NCBI RefSeq assembly: GCF_000296695.1
Contig: NZ_BAFK01000016.1
Span: 40,790-104,789, forward strand
Source of the DNA: Rheinheimera nanhaiensis E407-8
Lineage (GTDB): Bacteria > Pseudomonadota > Gammaproteobacteria > Enterobacterales > Alteromonadaceae
DNA length: 64,000 nucleotides
Reading direction: 5' to 3'
The translations under genes and the position numbers were made by a program. A model generated the notes under the pieces. The model saw nothing but the letters and a program-made list of their open reading frames with translations. It searched no databases and was not told the DNA's origin. Below, one piece after another: positions 25,259 through 33,437 of the stretch (position 1 is its first letter; each line of letters starts with the position of its first letter).

Positions 25259-27526
25259 TTAAAAGCTGTAACTGATACTAAAATCGATACTGCGCGGCAT
25301 AATATAGCGGCCGTTCGGGCTGCCGGCATTGCGCGGATCACCTTCGGTAATGCCGTCTTTATCGGTCAGGTTAGCTACCGATAACTGGGCTTTTAACTGT
25401 TGGGTAATATCCAACTGCACACCTAAATCTATTTTGCTGTAACCGTCCAGTGTTACGCTGTTGCCATTGTCACCAAAGCGGTCGGCCACTGAGGATAAGG
25501 TGCCGTAGACCGTCGCGTACATATTGCCCAGGTCAAAGCCATAACTTGGCGTAACGCGCAGCATCCAGTCAGGCTGGCGGATAGCCTGATTACCCACCAC
25601 CAACGGATCCGGGTGGTTGGTAATCTCGGTGTCCTGTACAGTGGCATTAAGGTTAACGGCAAAGCCGTTGTCGGCGCGGTAGTTAGCGTCAAACTCGATA
25701 CCCATGGCTTCGGTGGTTAACACTTCAGCCGGTGCACCCGGGCGGGTGACAAACAGCTCGCCATCTACTTCGTTGTAAAATGCTGTCAGGTACATGCTGT
25801 AATTTTGTTCGGCCCATTTGTAGCCAAACTCGTACTGGGTTACTTCCTTGATAAGCTTATCGCCATTTTCAAAGGCGCCGTAGTTGTCGCGGAAGTCATC
25901 AAAAAACGGCATTTTATTGCCTTTATTGATACGGGCAAACACACCCATATTGCGCTGCCACATCCAGTTTACCCCGGCAGTCCAGGCGGTTTTGCTTTCG
26001 TCGTAATCCACCGCTTTACTGATATCGCCGGTTAAGCCTTCATCCACCACATAGCTGATGTTGTGGTTTTCGCGGCGCAGGCCGGCATCGACCCGCCATT
26101 GCTCGTTTAACTGATACTCTACCGCAGCATAAAAAGCACTGGTGTCACCATCACCGGTGGCATCGATGTCGTAATTCCAGCTGCAGCTTTGCAGGTTGTC
26201 GTTACAGTCGATACCGTTTAGTGCTTCGCCGCCTTTTTCCACCACGTGCCATAGCTGGTTGCCAATAGACCACCAGTCCTGCACCGAGAAGTTAGTGGCG
26301 TAGTAACCCAGGGTGTACACCGCGTTGTCGGTAGTTTTGCTAAAGGCGATATCGTTGGTGAAGGCTTCAATGTCTTTTAGCACCACCCAGCGGCCAATTT
26401 GCTGCACCACGGTATCGTCGTCATACTCGGTGCCGGTGGCGACGCCGGTAACCGGGCCGTTAACGCCGGCAACATTGCCAAGCGTGATCGCGCCGCCTTC
26501 CGGCACCAGACCAAAGGTATTGGCTTCACCGGCAATATGGCTAAAGCGGTACATTAAGCGCCAGCTGTCGGTCAGGTCTAAATCAACAGTACCACCGGTA
26601 ATGCCGCCGTCCCAGCCGCGGCCATCGCCAAAGTCATAGCTTTGCTGTTCGCCATCCGGGCCAAAGGCAATGCTGCCCAGGCGGTTATTCGGGCCAATCT
26701 GGCTGTAGCTGTTGTCGACACCGGCCACATTTAGCGGCACCGGCAAGTGCCAGACACCGTGATCGTCGGTTTGGCGGGTATAAAGGTTGATGGTACCGTT
26801 ATCCAGCTCTTTGGTGACGTTAACGGTAAACTGATGGCCTTTTTCCGAGTTAAAGCCGGTTTCGCGTGGGCCTTCTGAGCTGCTGATATAACCGCCGGCC
26901 ATCACGTAAAGCCGGTCAGCGATCTCACCGCTGACGACGCCATCTACCCGGCGCAGGCCGTAGCTGGAGCTGGAAAACTTTACCAGGCCTTCGGTGACTT
27001 CACTGCCTTCTTTTAACAGGAAGTTAGTGGTTAAACCGGGCTGGCCGTTGGACAGCACAGGGGTAGAGCCGCCGCGCAGTGCTTCCATAAAATGCACGGT
27101 TTCATCAAGGCGGAAAATAGAGGAGTTTTCTAAAAACGACAGCGTTGGCGGTGGGAAAATGGGCGCACCGTTTAACTGTATGGTGACAAAGGGGGCGTCG
27201 CCGGTGCTGGGGAAACCGCGCACAAACACATTGGCGCCGGCAACACCGCCTGAACTTTCCGACCACACGCCGGGTACTACGGTAAACAGCTCAGCAGTAC
27301 TTTTTGGTGCCAGCCGGCCAATGTTTTCAGCCGACACATTGGTAATGGCGTAGCTACTGTCTACTTTAAAGCCAGACATACCGCTGGCTTTACCGGTAAC
27401 AACAATTTGCTCTATTTCACCTTTGCTTTCGGTGTCAGTAGAGGTTTCAGAACTGGTCTGGGCAATAAGGGGCATGCTGCAAAGCAGTGCCAGTGCGGCG
27501 CTGATTTTATTGAGTCGGGCTACCAT
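25259..27526 (-). CDS. TonB-dependent outer-membrane receptor, probably for maltodextrins
   Basis: A 755-residue receptor. A signal peptide is cut near Leu-Ile-Ala/Gln. The plug domain has 'EQIVVTGKASG' (TonB-box region follows the signal) and 'GVWSESSGGVAGANVFVRGF'. The 22-strand barrel ends with a C-terminal Phe (SISYSF). The family member nearest in context transports plant or starch oligosaccharides. Its promoter region is shared with the LacI regulator and contains two copies of the locus operator. A strong terminator follows. Confidence 0.92.
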   Translation of the reverse strand: MVARLNKISAALALLCSMPLIAQTSSETSTDTESKGEIEQIVVTGKASGMSGFKVDSSYAITNVSAENIGRLAPKSTAELFTVVPGVWSESSGGVAGANVFVRGFPSTGDAPFVTIQLNGAPIFPPPTLSFLENSSIFRLDETVHFMEALRGGSTPVLSNGQPGLTTNFLLKEGSEVTEGLVKFSSSSYGLRRVDGVVSGEIADRLYVMAGGYISSSEGPRETGFNSEKGHQFTVNVTKELDNGTINLYTRQTDDHGVWHLPVPLNVAGVDNSYSQIGPNNRLGSIAFGPDGEQQSYDFGDGRGWDGGITGGTVDLDLTDSWRLMYRFSHIAGEANTFGLVPEGGAITLGNVAGVNGPVTGVATGTEYDDDTVVQQIGRWVVLKDIEAFTNDIAFSKTTDNAVYTLGYYATNFSVQDWWSIGNQLWHVVEKGGEALNGIDCNDNLQSCSWNYDIDATGDGDTSAFYAAVEYQLNEQWRVDAGLRRENHNISYVVDEGLTGDISKAVDYDESKTAWTAGVNWMWQRNMGVFARINKGNKMPFFDDFRDNYGAFENGDKLIKEVTQYEFGYKWAEQNYSMYLTAFYNEVDGELFVTRPGAPAEVLTTEAMGIEFDANYRADNGFAVNLNATVQDTEITNHPDPLVVGNQAIRQPDWMLRVTPSYGFDLGNMYATVYGTLSSVADRFGDNGNSVTLDGYSKIDLGVQLDITQQLKAQLSVANLTDKDGITEGDPRNAGSPNGRYIMPRSIDFSISYSF

Positions 27527-27632
27527 CTGTTGTTCTCCTGCTATCCTGTCGATTATAACGCCGGCGTATTAATGGATTTGTTAAGCCTGTTTTACTTGCT
27601 GTAGTGCCGGTCTGATTTAAACATAGGTGATA

Positions 27633-27648
27633 TTGCAATCGATTGCAA
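27633..27648. promoter_or_regulatory. LacI-family operator (first copy)
   Basis: TTGCAATCGATTGCAA is a perfect palindrome with a central CG, the typical form of LacI-family operators. It lies between the divergent receptor and regulator genes and recurs exactly at 32005-32020. Confidence 0.85.
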
Positions 27649-27665
27649 TAGCTGATTTGCTGTTT

Positions 27666-27681
27666 TTGCATACGATTGCAA
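27666..27681. promoter_or_regulatory. LacI-family operator (second, imperfect copy)
   Basis: TTGCATACGATTGCAA differs from the perfect operator at two positions (the sixth and seventh bases). It lies 33 bases from it, about three helical turns, which would allow cooperative binding and autoregulation. Confidence 0.75.
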
Positions 27682-27793
27682 AAGAATTTTATTGCTTAAT
27701 TGTCCGCTTTACTGAACGCTGCCGTTGCGACCCTGTGCCCATTAAGGCATTATTGCCGTTAAGTGCAGTGCAAACGGACTAAAAGTAGTTAAC

Positions 27794-28825
27794 GTGGGAA
27801 TAAAACCGGTAAAAACCCTGACTTTATCTGATATAGCCCGGCTGGCCGGTGTATCGGAATCTACCGCCTCACGCGCCTTGCGCGATAACCCGGTGATTAA
27901 TGCGCAAACTCGGGAGAAAGTGCAGCAAATTGCGGCCGAACATCAGTTTAAGGTCAATGCCACTGCCCGCAGCCTGCGCACGCAAAAAAGCCATACTATC
28001 GCCGTGATTATTCTGTTTGATGCCAAAACCCAGCAAACCATTACCGATCCGTTTTTGCTGGAAATTCTCGGGGTTATTGCCGATGAGCTGACCCGTCAGG
28101 GCTACGATATGCTGTTGAGCACCAGCAAAACCACCGATAAGGACTGGCGCAGCTACTACTTTGATTCTAAACGCGCCGATGGCCTGATTGTGATTGGTCA
28201 GGGCGAGCATGATGAGCGGGTGGAACAACTCAGCAGTGCCGGTGTGCCTTTTGTCGTCTGGGGTGCGCCAACCGGCAGCGAAGCCTTTGCGGTTATTGGC
28301 AGCGATAACCGTCAGGGCGCTACGCTGGCGGTCAGCCATTTACTGGCACAAGGTTGCAAGCGGATTGCCTTTTTGGGCGATATCCGCCACACCGAAATTG
28401 AAATGCGTTATCTGGGTTATCAGGACGCCTTGCTGGCCGCCGGCATTAAGCCTGAACCCCTGCTGCAGCTTAATACCGACTTTACCGCCCAGGCAGGTTA
28501 TGTGCAGACGCAGCAGGCATTGTTTAAGCAGCTTGGCAGCCTGGATGGTATTTTCGCCGCCAGTGATGCTATTGCCATGGGCGCGATGAAAGCGCTGCTG
28601 GAGCAGGGTATTAGCGTGCCGCAGCAGGTCGCGCTGGTGGGCTTTGATGATATTGCCATGTCAGCCTACTGCACGCCGTCGTTAACCACGGTAAAGCAGG
28701 ATACCCAGGCCGGTGGTAAATTGCTGGTGGCGCAATTACTTGGCCAGATCAATGGCGCTAAGGCCGCCTCGCAGTTGCTGCCGGTTAAGTTAATTGAACG
28801 GCAATCCAGCTTGCGAAAAGAGTAG
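27794..28825 (+). CDS. LacI-family repressor of the maltose-type locus
   Basis: A 343-residue regulator starting at GTG. The N-terminal helix-turn-helix is 'TLSDIARLAGVSESTASRAL', followed by the hinge 'KVNATARSLRTQKSHTIAVI' and a periplasmic-binding-protein-like sugar domain ('GCKRIAFLGDIRHTE', 'DGIFAASDAIAMGAM', 'VALVGFDDIAMS'). It presumably binds the three palindromes at 27633, 27666 and 32005 and releases them on binding a sugar such as maltose or glucose phosphate. It is divergent from the receptor gene. Confidence 0.92.
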   Translation: MGIKPVKTLTLSDIARLAGVSESTASRALRDNPVINAQTREKVQQIAAEHQFKVNATARSLRTQKSHTIAVIILFDAKTQQTITDPFLLEILGVIADELTRQGYDMLLSTSKTTDKDWRSYYFDSKRADGLIVIGQGEHDERVEQLSSAGVPFVVWGAPTGSEAFAVIGSDNRQGATLAVSHLLAQGCKRIAFLGDIRHTEIEMRYLGYQDALLAAGIKPEPLLQLNTDFTAQAGYVQTQQALFKQLGSLDGIFAASDAIAMGAMKALLEQGISVPQQVALVGFDDIAMSAYCTPSLTTVKQDTQAGGKLLVAQLLGQINGAKAASQLLPVKLIERQSSLRKE

Positions 28826-28871
28826 TTGCACGTAAGGCCGTCTGGTTAGGTTAAGCTTTGCCGTGGCTTGC

Positions 28872-28963
28872 GTTACCATTGCCGTCGGGCTCGCCACAGC
28901 AACTCGCCCTTATGCCTACGGCAGGGCTCAGACACTCTGTGTCGCCCCGTCAGCAATGCTAAC
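28872..28963. repeat. 92-nt structured dispersed element, copy 2
   Basis: It shares two identical arms with copy 1 at 1356-1447: the 18-nt arm at 28889-28906 and the 15-nt arm at 28927-28941. The outer stem is GTTACCATTGC (28872-28882) with GCAATGCTAAC (28953-28963), 10 of 11 paired. The apical stem-loop is GCCC/GGGC and TGCC/GGCA around TAC (28906-28927). Both stems differ in sequence from copy 1. It too lies between convergent genes. Confidence 0.7.
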
Positions 28964-28976
28964 CGCCACTCGGACC

Positions 28977-29624
28977 TTAGACACTGAGAAGTTCTTCAAG
29001 CGTTATAGCTTTCACAGCTGGATACACTCTGATAGCCCCACTTAGCACTTTGGCATCACCAATACCGATGGCTTTCATACCGGCGCGGTTAATCGCTTCT
29101 ATGCCGGCCAGCGCATCTTCCACGCCGATACAATACTGAGGCGCTACCGCCAGCCCCTTCGCGGCCAGTAAAAACACTTCCGGATCCGGCTTACTGTTTA
29201 GCACCTGATTTGCATCGGCAATATAATCAAATTGCGCCGCTATACCTAAGCGCTCAACCACAAAGGCGGCATTTTTACTGGCTGAAGCCAGACCAATTTT
29301 TATGCCGTGGCGTTTTAGCTGAGTAAATAACGCTGTCACACCGGGATACAGGTTATCCGGTGTTATATGGTCGATAAGCTCAAGGTAATGGGCGTTTTTT
29401 TGCTGCATCAGCCGCGCTTCTTCGGCCTCGCTTAGCGTTAAGCCACCTTTTTGCAGGATCCAGCGTAGCGAGCCTAAGCGGTCAACGCCTTTTAGCTGCT
29501 CGTTATCGTGCTCGGTAAAATTAATGCCCAGCTCATCGGCTAACGCCTTCCAGGCATAAAAGTGGTAAATGGCGGTGTCGGTTAACACACCGTCCAGATC
29601 AAAAATCACCGCCCGGCAACTCAT
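28977..29624 (-). CDS. pgmB: Beta-phosphoglucomutase
   Basis: The ATG at 29624 overlaps the stop of the phosphorylase gene as ATGA, giving 215 residues. HAD-fold motifs are 'AVIFDLDGVLTDTAIYH' (nucleophile Asp and acid/base Asp), the cap-domain 'KGVDRLGSLRWIL', 'IGLASASKNA', and 'KPDPEVFLLAAKGL' with 'GVEDALAGIEAI'. It converts beta-glucose 1-phosphate to glucose 6-phosphate, consuming the product of the adjacent inverting phosphorylase. Confidence 0.93.
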   Translation of the reverse strand: MSCRAVIFDLDGVLTDTAIYHFYAWKALADELGINFTEHDNEQLKGVDRLGSLRWILQKGGLTLSEAEEARLMQQKNAHYLELIDHITPDNLYPGVTALFTQLKRHGIKIGLASASKNAAFVVERLGIAAQFDYIADANQVLNSKPDPEVFLLAAKGLAVAPQYCIGVEDALAGIEAINRAGMKAIGIGDAKVLSGAIRVYPAVKAITLEELLSV

Positions 29625-31957
29625 AAGCACTCTCCTATCACCCGGCTGAGTGTTTCACCTTCATTCAGTGTCAGCGCTTGCGCGCAGTGAAATAGCGTTA
29701 ATGGCTCGCCGCTGACAAGCGTATAACTGGCCTGTTGCTGGTCGGCACTAAATTGCAGCAGCCGGCCGCGATAATTTAAGCGAAAACAAAGGCCCGGCAG
29801 CTGAGCGGGCAGCTGCGGGTTAAAGTGCAGGCCATCGGCGCGCGAGCGCACACCGGCAAAGCCCATGACCAGCGACAGCCAGCTGCCGGCCATACAGGCA
29901 ATATGCACGCCCACTTCGGTGTTGCCATGGTGGTTATCCAGGTCCATGCGGGCGCTGTCACCAAAAAACTCATGTGCCCGCGCCGTGTCGCCGGTTTCGG
30001 CAAACACTATGCTGTGAATACAGCTGGATAAGCTGGAGTCATGGGTGGTGAGTGGCTCGTAATAGGCCAGGTCGCGCTGCTTTTGCGCTTGGGGAATGGC
30101 ATCGTCCAGCAGCAGTAGCGCCAGCACCACATCGGCCTGTTTTAACACCTGGTGGCGGTAAATCACCAACGGATGATAGTGCAGTAGCAGCGGGTATTTG
30201 TCGGTCGGCGTGTTGGCAAAATCCCATGGCTTGCGGCTTAAAAAGTTGTCGTCCTGGGCATGTATTTGCAGCTTGTCATCAAAGGGCAAATACATGCTGT
30301 CGGCTGCCTGTTGCCATTGGCGTAATTCGGCGTCTGTTACCCCTAGTTGCAGCAATAGCGGGTGTTGCTCTGCCTGCAGCTTCGCAACGATCTGCAGCGT
30401 AAACCTTAGCTGCAACTGCACCATGGCATTGGTGTAAAAGTTATTGTTCACCAGCGCCGAATACTCATCCGGCCCGGTCACCATATGAATTTCAAACTTG
30501 CCGCTGCGCGCTGAGAAAAAGCCCAGTTGCAGCCAGAGGCGGGCGGTTTCAACCAGCATTTCCGCGCCCATTTGCTGCATAAAACTCCAGTCATCGCTGG
30601 CCAGATAGTAGCTGCGAATGGCATAAGCGATAGCGGCATTAATATGGTACTGCGCGGTACCGGCCGGAAAATAGGCCGAGCACTCTTCACCGCCTATGGT
30701 GCGCCAGGGGTACAGTGCACCCTGACTGTGTGACATCTGCCGGGCGCGCTGCCGCGCCGCATCTAACTGACTATACCGCTGGCTTAGCAGGGCGCGGGCA
30801 ATCTGTGGCTGTATCAGGCTTAGCACCGGTACCACGTAAATTTCGGTATCCCAGAAATAATGGCCGTCATAACCCGGCCCGGTTAAGCCTTTAGCACCGA
30901 TATTGCTCTGGCCATTACGGCCGGCCGATTGCGCCAGGCTAAACAGGTTAAAACGCATCGCTTGTTGCAGTGCTACATCGCCTTCAATGCCCACATCGGC
31001 CTGCTGCCAGTATTGCTGCCACCATAGTTGATGTTCGCTTAGCAGCTGGTTAAAGCCCTGTTGCCGGGCACTGCTTAGCAAACTCAGCGCTTGTTGCGAC
31101 AGGGTGTCGCCCGCCTCAATGTCCGTGCTGTGGCAGTAGATCACCAGCTTGTACAGGGTTTGTGCTTCACCTTGTACCAGTTTCAGTGCAAATTGCTGGC
31201 TAAGTATATTGGCGGTTGTGTTGTCCTGCGCCAGTAAGCTGGCGCTGTCTGGCAGCAGATGGCTTGTTGCTGCCGCCACGATAAAATGAGCGCCTCTGGC
31301 ACGGTGCAACATCAGGCTGTTGTCATCACTAAACTGTTGCCTGAGCAGGGTTAAACTGTCGGCAATCGACATTTCCCCCACCCTTGGGTCGTCTTTTTTG
31401 TAGAAGCCCGGATAAGCGGCATCCAGATCGCTTTGCAGCACCACCTCGCCGGAAAAATTCACTGCCGTCAGTGTCAGCTCTATCGCCAGCAAATGCGGGT
31501 TGGCCTGTGATACAAAGCGGCGGCTTTGCAGGCGCAGCTGTTTGCCGCTTTGGCTGTGCCATTCAGTATGCCGGCTGAGTACACCGTACTGTAAATCAAG
31601 TTGCCGTGTGTGCTTAACAGCGGTTTTGGCATGCAGGGCTTCACCGTCGATACTCAGCTTAAGCTGCTTGCCGTTAGCCACCTGCAGCATCTTGTGGTTA
31701 TGCTTGGCAAAGCCGTAAGCAGACTCACCATAATGAATAGGCTCACTGCTGTACACGCCGTTTAAATAGGTGCCCTCACAGCTGGCAGTACCCTCTGCCG
31801 CACCTTCTTCCAAGGTGCCGCGGCTGCCGATATAACCATTACCCAGGCTGAGCAGGGTTTCCTGCAGCAGCAGATGCTGTGGCTGATAATGGCTGTCGGT
31901 GAGCGTCCAGGGCTCGGTAGTCAGGGGCCGCACGGCGGCGTGAGGTTGTAACGACAT
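29621..31957 (-). CDS. GH65 alpha-glucoside phosphorylase (maltose phosphorylase-like)
   Basis: A 778-residue GH65 enzyme. The N-terminal beta-sandwich contains 'LGNGYIGSRGTLEEG'; the (alpha/alpha)6 barrel contains 'GYDGHYFWDTEIYVVPVL'; the catalytic acid is predicted as Glu498 in 'VTGPDEYSALVNNNFY'; and 'KQADVVLALLLL' follows. These enzymes split maltose, trehalose or kojibiose with phosphate into glucose and beta-glucose 1-phosphate. Maltose is favoured by context (pgmB, a maltodextrin-type receptor) but substrate cannot be fixed from sequence by eye. The operator at 32005 overlaps its probable -35. Confidence 0.9.
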   Translation of the reverse strand: MSLQPHAAVRPLTTEPWTLTDSHYQPQHLLLQETLLSLGNGYIGSRGTLEEGAAEGTASCEGTYLNGVYSSEPIHYGESAYGFAKHNHKMLQVANGKQLKLSIDGEALHAKTAVKHTRQLDLQYGVLSRHTEWHSQSGKQLRLQSRRFVSQANPHLLAIELTLTAVNFSGEVVLQSDLDAAYPGFYKKDDPRVGEMSIADSLTLLRQQFSDDNSLMLHRARGAHFIVAAATSHLLPDSASLLAQDNTTANILSQQFALKLVQGEAQTLYKLVIYCHSTDIEAGDTLSQQALSLLSSARQQGFNQLLSEHQLWWQQYWQQADVGIEGDVALQQAMRFNLFSLAQSAGRNGQSNIGAKGLTGPGYDGHYFWDTEIYVVPVLSLIQPQIARALLSQRYSQLDAARQRARQMSHSQGALYPWRTIGGEECSAYFPAGTAQYHINAAIAYAIRSYYLASDDWSFMQQMGAEMLVETARLWLQLGFFSARSGKFEIHMVTGPDEYSALVNNNFYTNAMVQLQLRFTLQIVAKLQAEQHPLLLQLGVTDAELRQWQQAADSMYLPFDDKLQIHAQDDNFLSRKPWDFANTPTDKYPLLLHYHPLVIYRHQVLKQADVVLALLLLDDAIPQAQKQRDLAYYEPLTTHDSSLSSCIHSIVFAETGDTARAHEFFGDSARMDLDNHHGNTEVGVHIACMAGSWLSLVMGFAGVRSRADGLHFNPQLPAQLPGLCFRLNYRGRLLQFSADQQQASYTLVSGEPLTLFHCAQALTLNEGETLSRVIGECL

Positions 31958-32004
31958 AAAGCATACCCGCTTGTCTGGCTGTAAATAAGCTTAATATACA
32001 GCTT

Positions 32005-32020
32005 TTGCAATCGATTGCAA
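32005..32020. promoter_or_regulatory. LacI-family operator (third copy) overlapping two divergent promoters
   Basis: TTGCAATCGATTGCAA repeats the first operator exactly. Its right half supplies a TTGCAA -35 that is 18 bases from TATAGT (32039-32044) for the permease. Its left half, read on the minus strand, supplies TTGCAA 17 bases from TATTTA for the phosphorylase. Repression of both by one site is a direct consequence. Confidence 0.82.
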
Positions 32021-32122
32021 TATGCGGCAAAACCGCGCTATAGTACAAAATGTCAGCAAATTGACTGACAACAGGGTTAAATAACAGGCGCTGTACTAAA
32101 CAGCCAAAAAGAGAACAACAAT

Positions 32123-33358
32123 ATGGCCACTATGCGTATCCGCTTATCCTTGCTGCTGACCTACTTTGTATTTGCCATTTTGCTCAACAGTGTAGGCACC
32201 GTGATTTTGCAGGTGATCCACACTTATCAAATCAGTAAAGAAGCCGCCAGTGTGCTGGAAGGCTTTAAAGATATTCCTATTGCGGTGGTGTCTTTTGTCA
32301 TCGCCTCTTTTCTGCCGCGGCTGGGTTACAAGCTGGCACTACAGCTGGCATTAATGCTGGTGACACTGGCCTGTATTGCGATGCCGCTATTGCCGGCATT
32401 CTGGACCACCAAGCTGCTGTTTTTCACCGTCGGGGCCAGCTTTGCGCTGGTCAAAGTCTCGGTGTACGCCAGCATTGGCATGGTTACCCACACCAAAGCC
32501 GAACATGCCTCTTTGCTGAATTTTATTGAAGGCGGCTTTATGCTCGGCGTGTTGTCGGGCTACTGGCTGTTTGCCGCCTTTATGGATCCGGCTGCGCCGC
32601 AATCAGGCGGTTGGTTGCAGGTGTACTGGTTGCTGGCGCTGCTGTGTGTCGCCAATTTGCTGCTGCTCAGCAGCACGCCCTTTCCTAAGCTGGTGTTACC
32701 GCCAACCCGGGCGCTGCGGCAGGATTTTATCGCCATGCTGCAACTGGTGTATAAACCGCTGGTATTTGTGTTTGTGCTATCAGCGTTTTTATATGTGTTA
32801 ATTGAGCAGGGTATTGGCAGCTGGCTGCCGACCTTTAATAACGAGGTGCTACAACTGCCAAACCAGCTCAGTGTGCAATTAACCAGCATTTTTGCCGCCA
32901 GCTTAGCGCTGGGCCGCATTTCGGCTGGGGTTATCTTGAAGAAACTGTCCTGGTACTGGCTGCTAAACAGTTGCCTGATTGCTATGGCGCTGCTGATCCT
33001 GCTTACGCTGCCATTAACCCGGGATATCGCGCACAATGCTGACGTTAACCTGCTCACTGCGCCGCTGGCGGCTTACCTGTTCCCGCTAATTGGCCTCTTT
33101 ATGGCGCCCATTTACCCGGTAATTAACTCGGTGATGTTAAGTGCGCTGCCCAAGATCCAACACGCACCAATGACCGGGCTTATTGTGGTGTTTTCAGCAC
33201 TGGGCGGTACCACCGGCTCTATGATAACCGGCTACACCTTTGCCAGTTTCGATGGCCAGACGGCATTTTATTTAAGCCTGTTACCGCTTAGCCTGCTGCT
33301 GCTGTCGGTAGGGCTATTTCACCGGCAAAGCCAGCAATTAGCAGTAAGTGCGGCATAA
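32123..33358 (+). CDS. Sugar permease of the major facilitator superfamily (FucP/FHS-like)
   Basis: A 411-residue protein with 12 predicted membrane helices. The N-terminal half ('LGYKLALQLALMLVTLACI', 'ASLLNFIEGGFMLGVLSGYW') and C-terminal half ('IGLFMAPIYPVINSVMLSA', 'FSALGGTTGSMITGY') resemble the fucose:H+ symporter group. In this locus it is the likely inner-membrane carrier for maltose or related sugars. It is divergent from the phosphorylase gene and shares its operator. Confidence 0.87.
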   Translation: MATMRIRLSLLLTYFVFAILLNSVGTVILQVIHTYQISKEAASVLEGFKDIPIAVVSFVIASFLPRLGYKLALQLALMLVTLACIAMPLLPAFWTTKLLFFTVGASFALVKVSVYASIGMVTHTKAEHASLLNFIEGGFMLGVLSGYWLFAAFMDPAAPQSGGWLQVYWLLALLCVANLLLLSSTPFPKLVLPPTRALRQDFIAMLQLVYKPLVFVFVLSAFLYVLIEQGIGSWLPTFNNEVLQLPNQLSVQLTSIFAASLALGRISAGVILKKLSWYWLLNSCLIAMALLILLTLPLTRDIAHNADVNLLTAPLAAYLFPLIGLFMAPIYPVINSVMLSALPKIQHAPMTGLIVVFSALGGTTGSMITGYTFASFDGQTAFYLSLLPLSLLLLSVGLFHRQSQQLAVSAA

Positions 33359-33437
33359 ACTGTCACAGTTGCAAGCCAACTGCTTAAAGCGCGCTGGTTC
33401 TGTGCTACACTGGCGCGCTTAATTTAAACGCTTTGCT

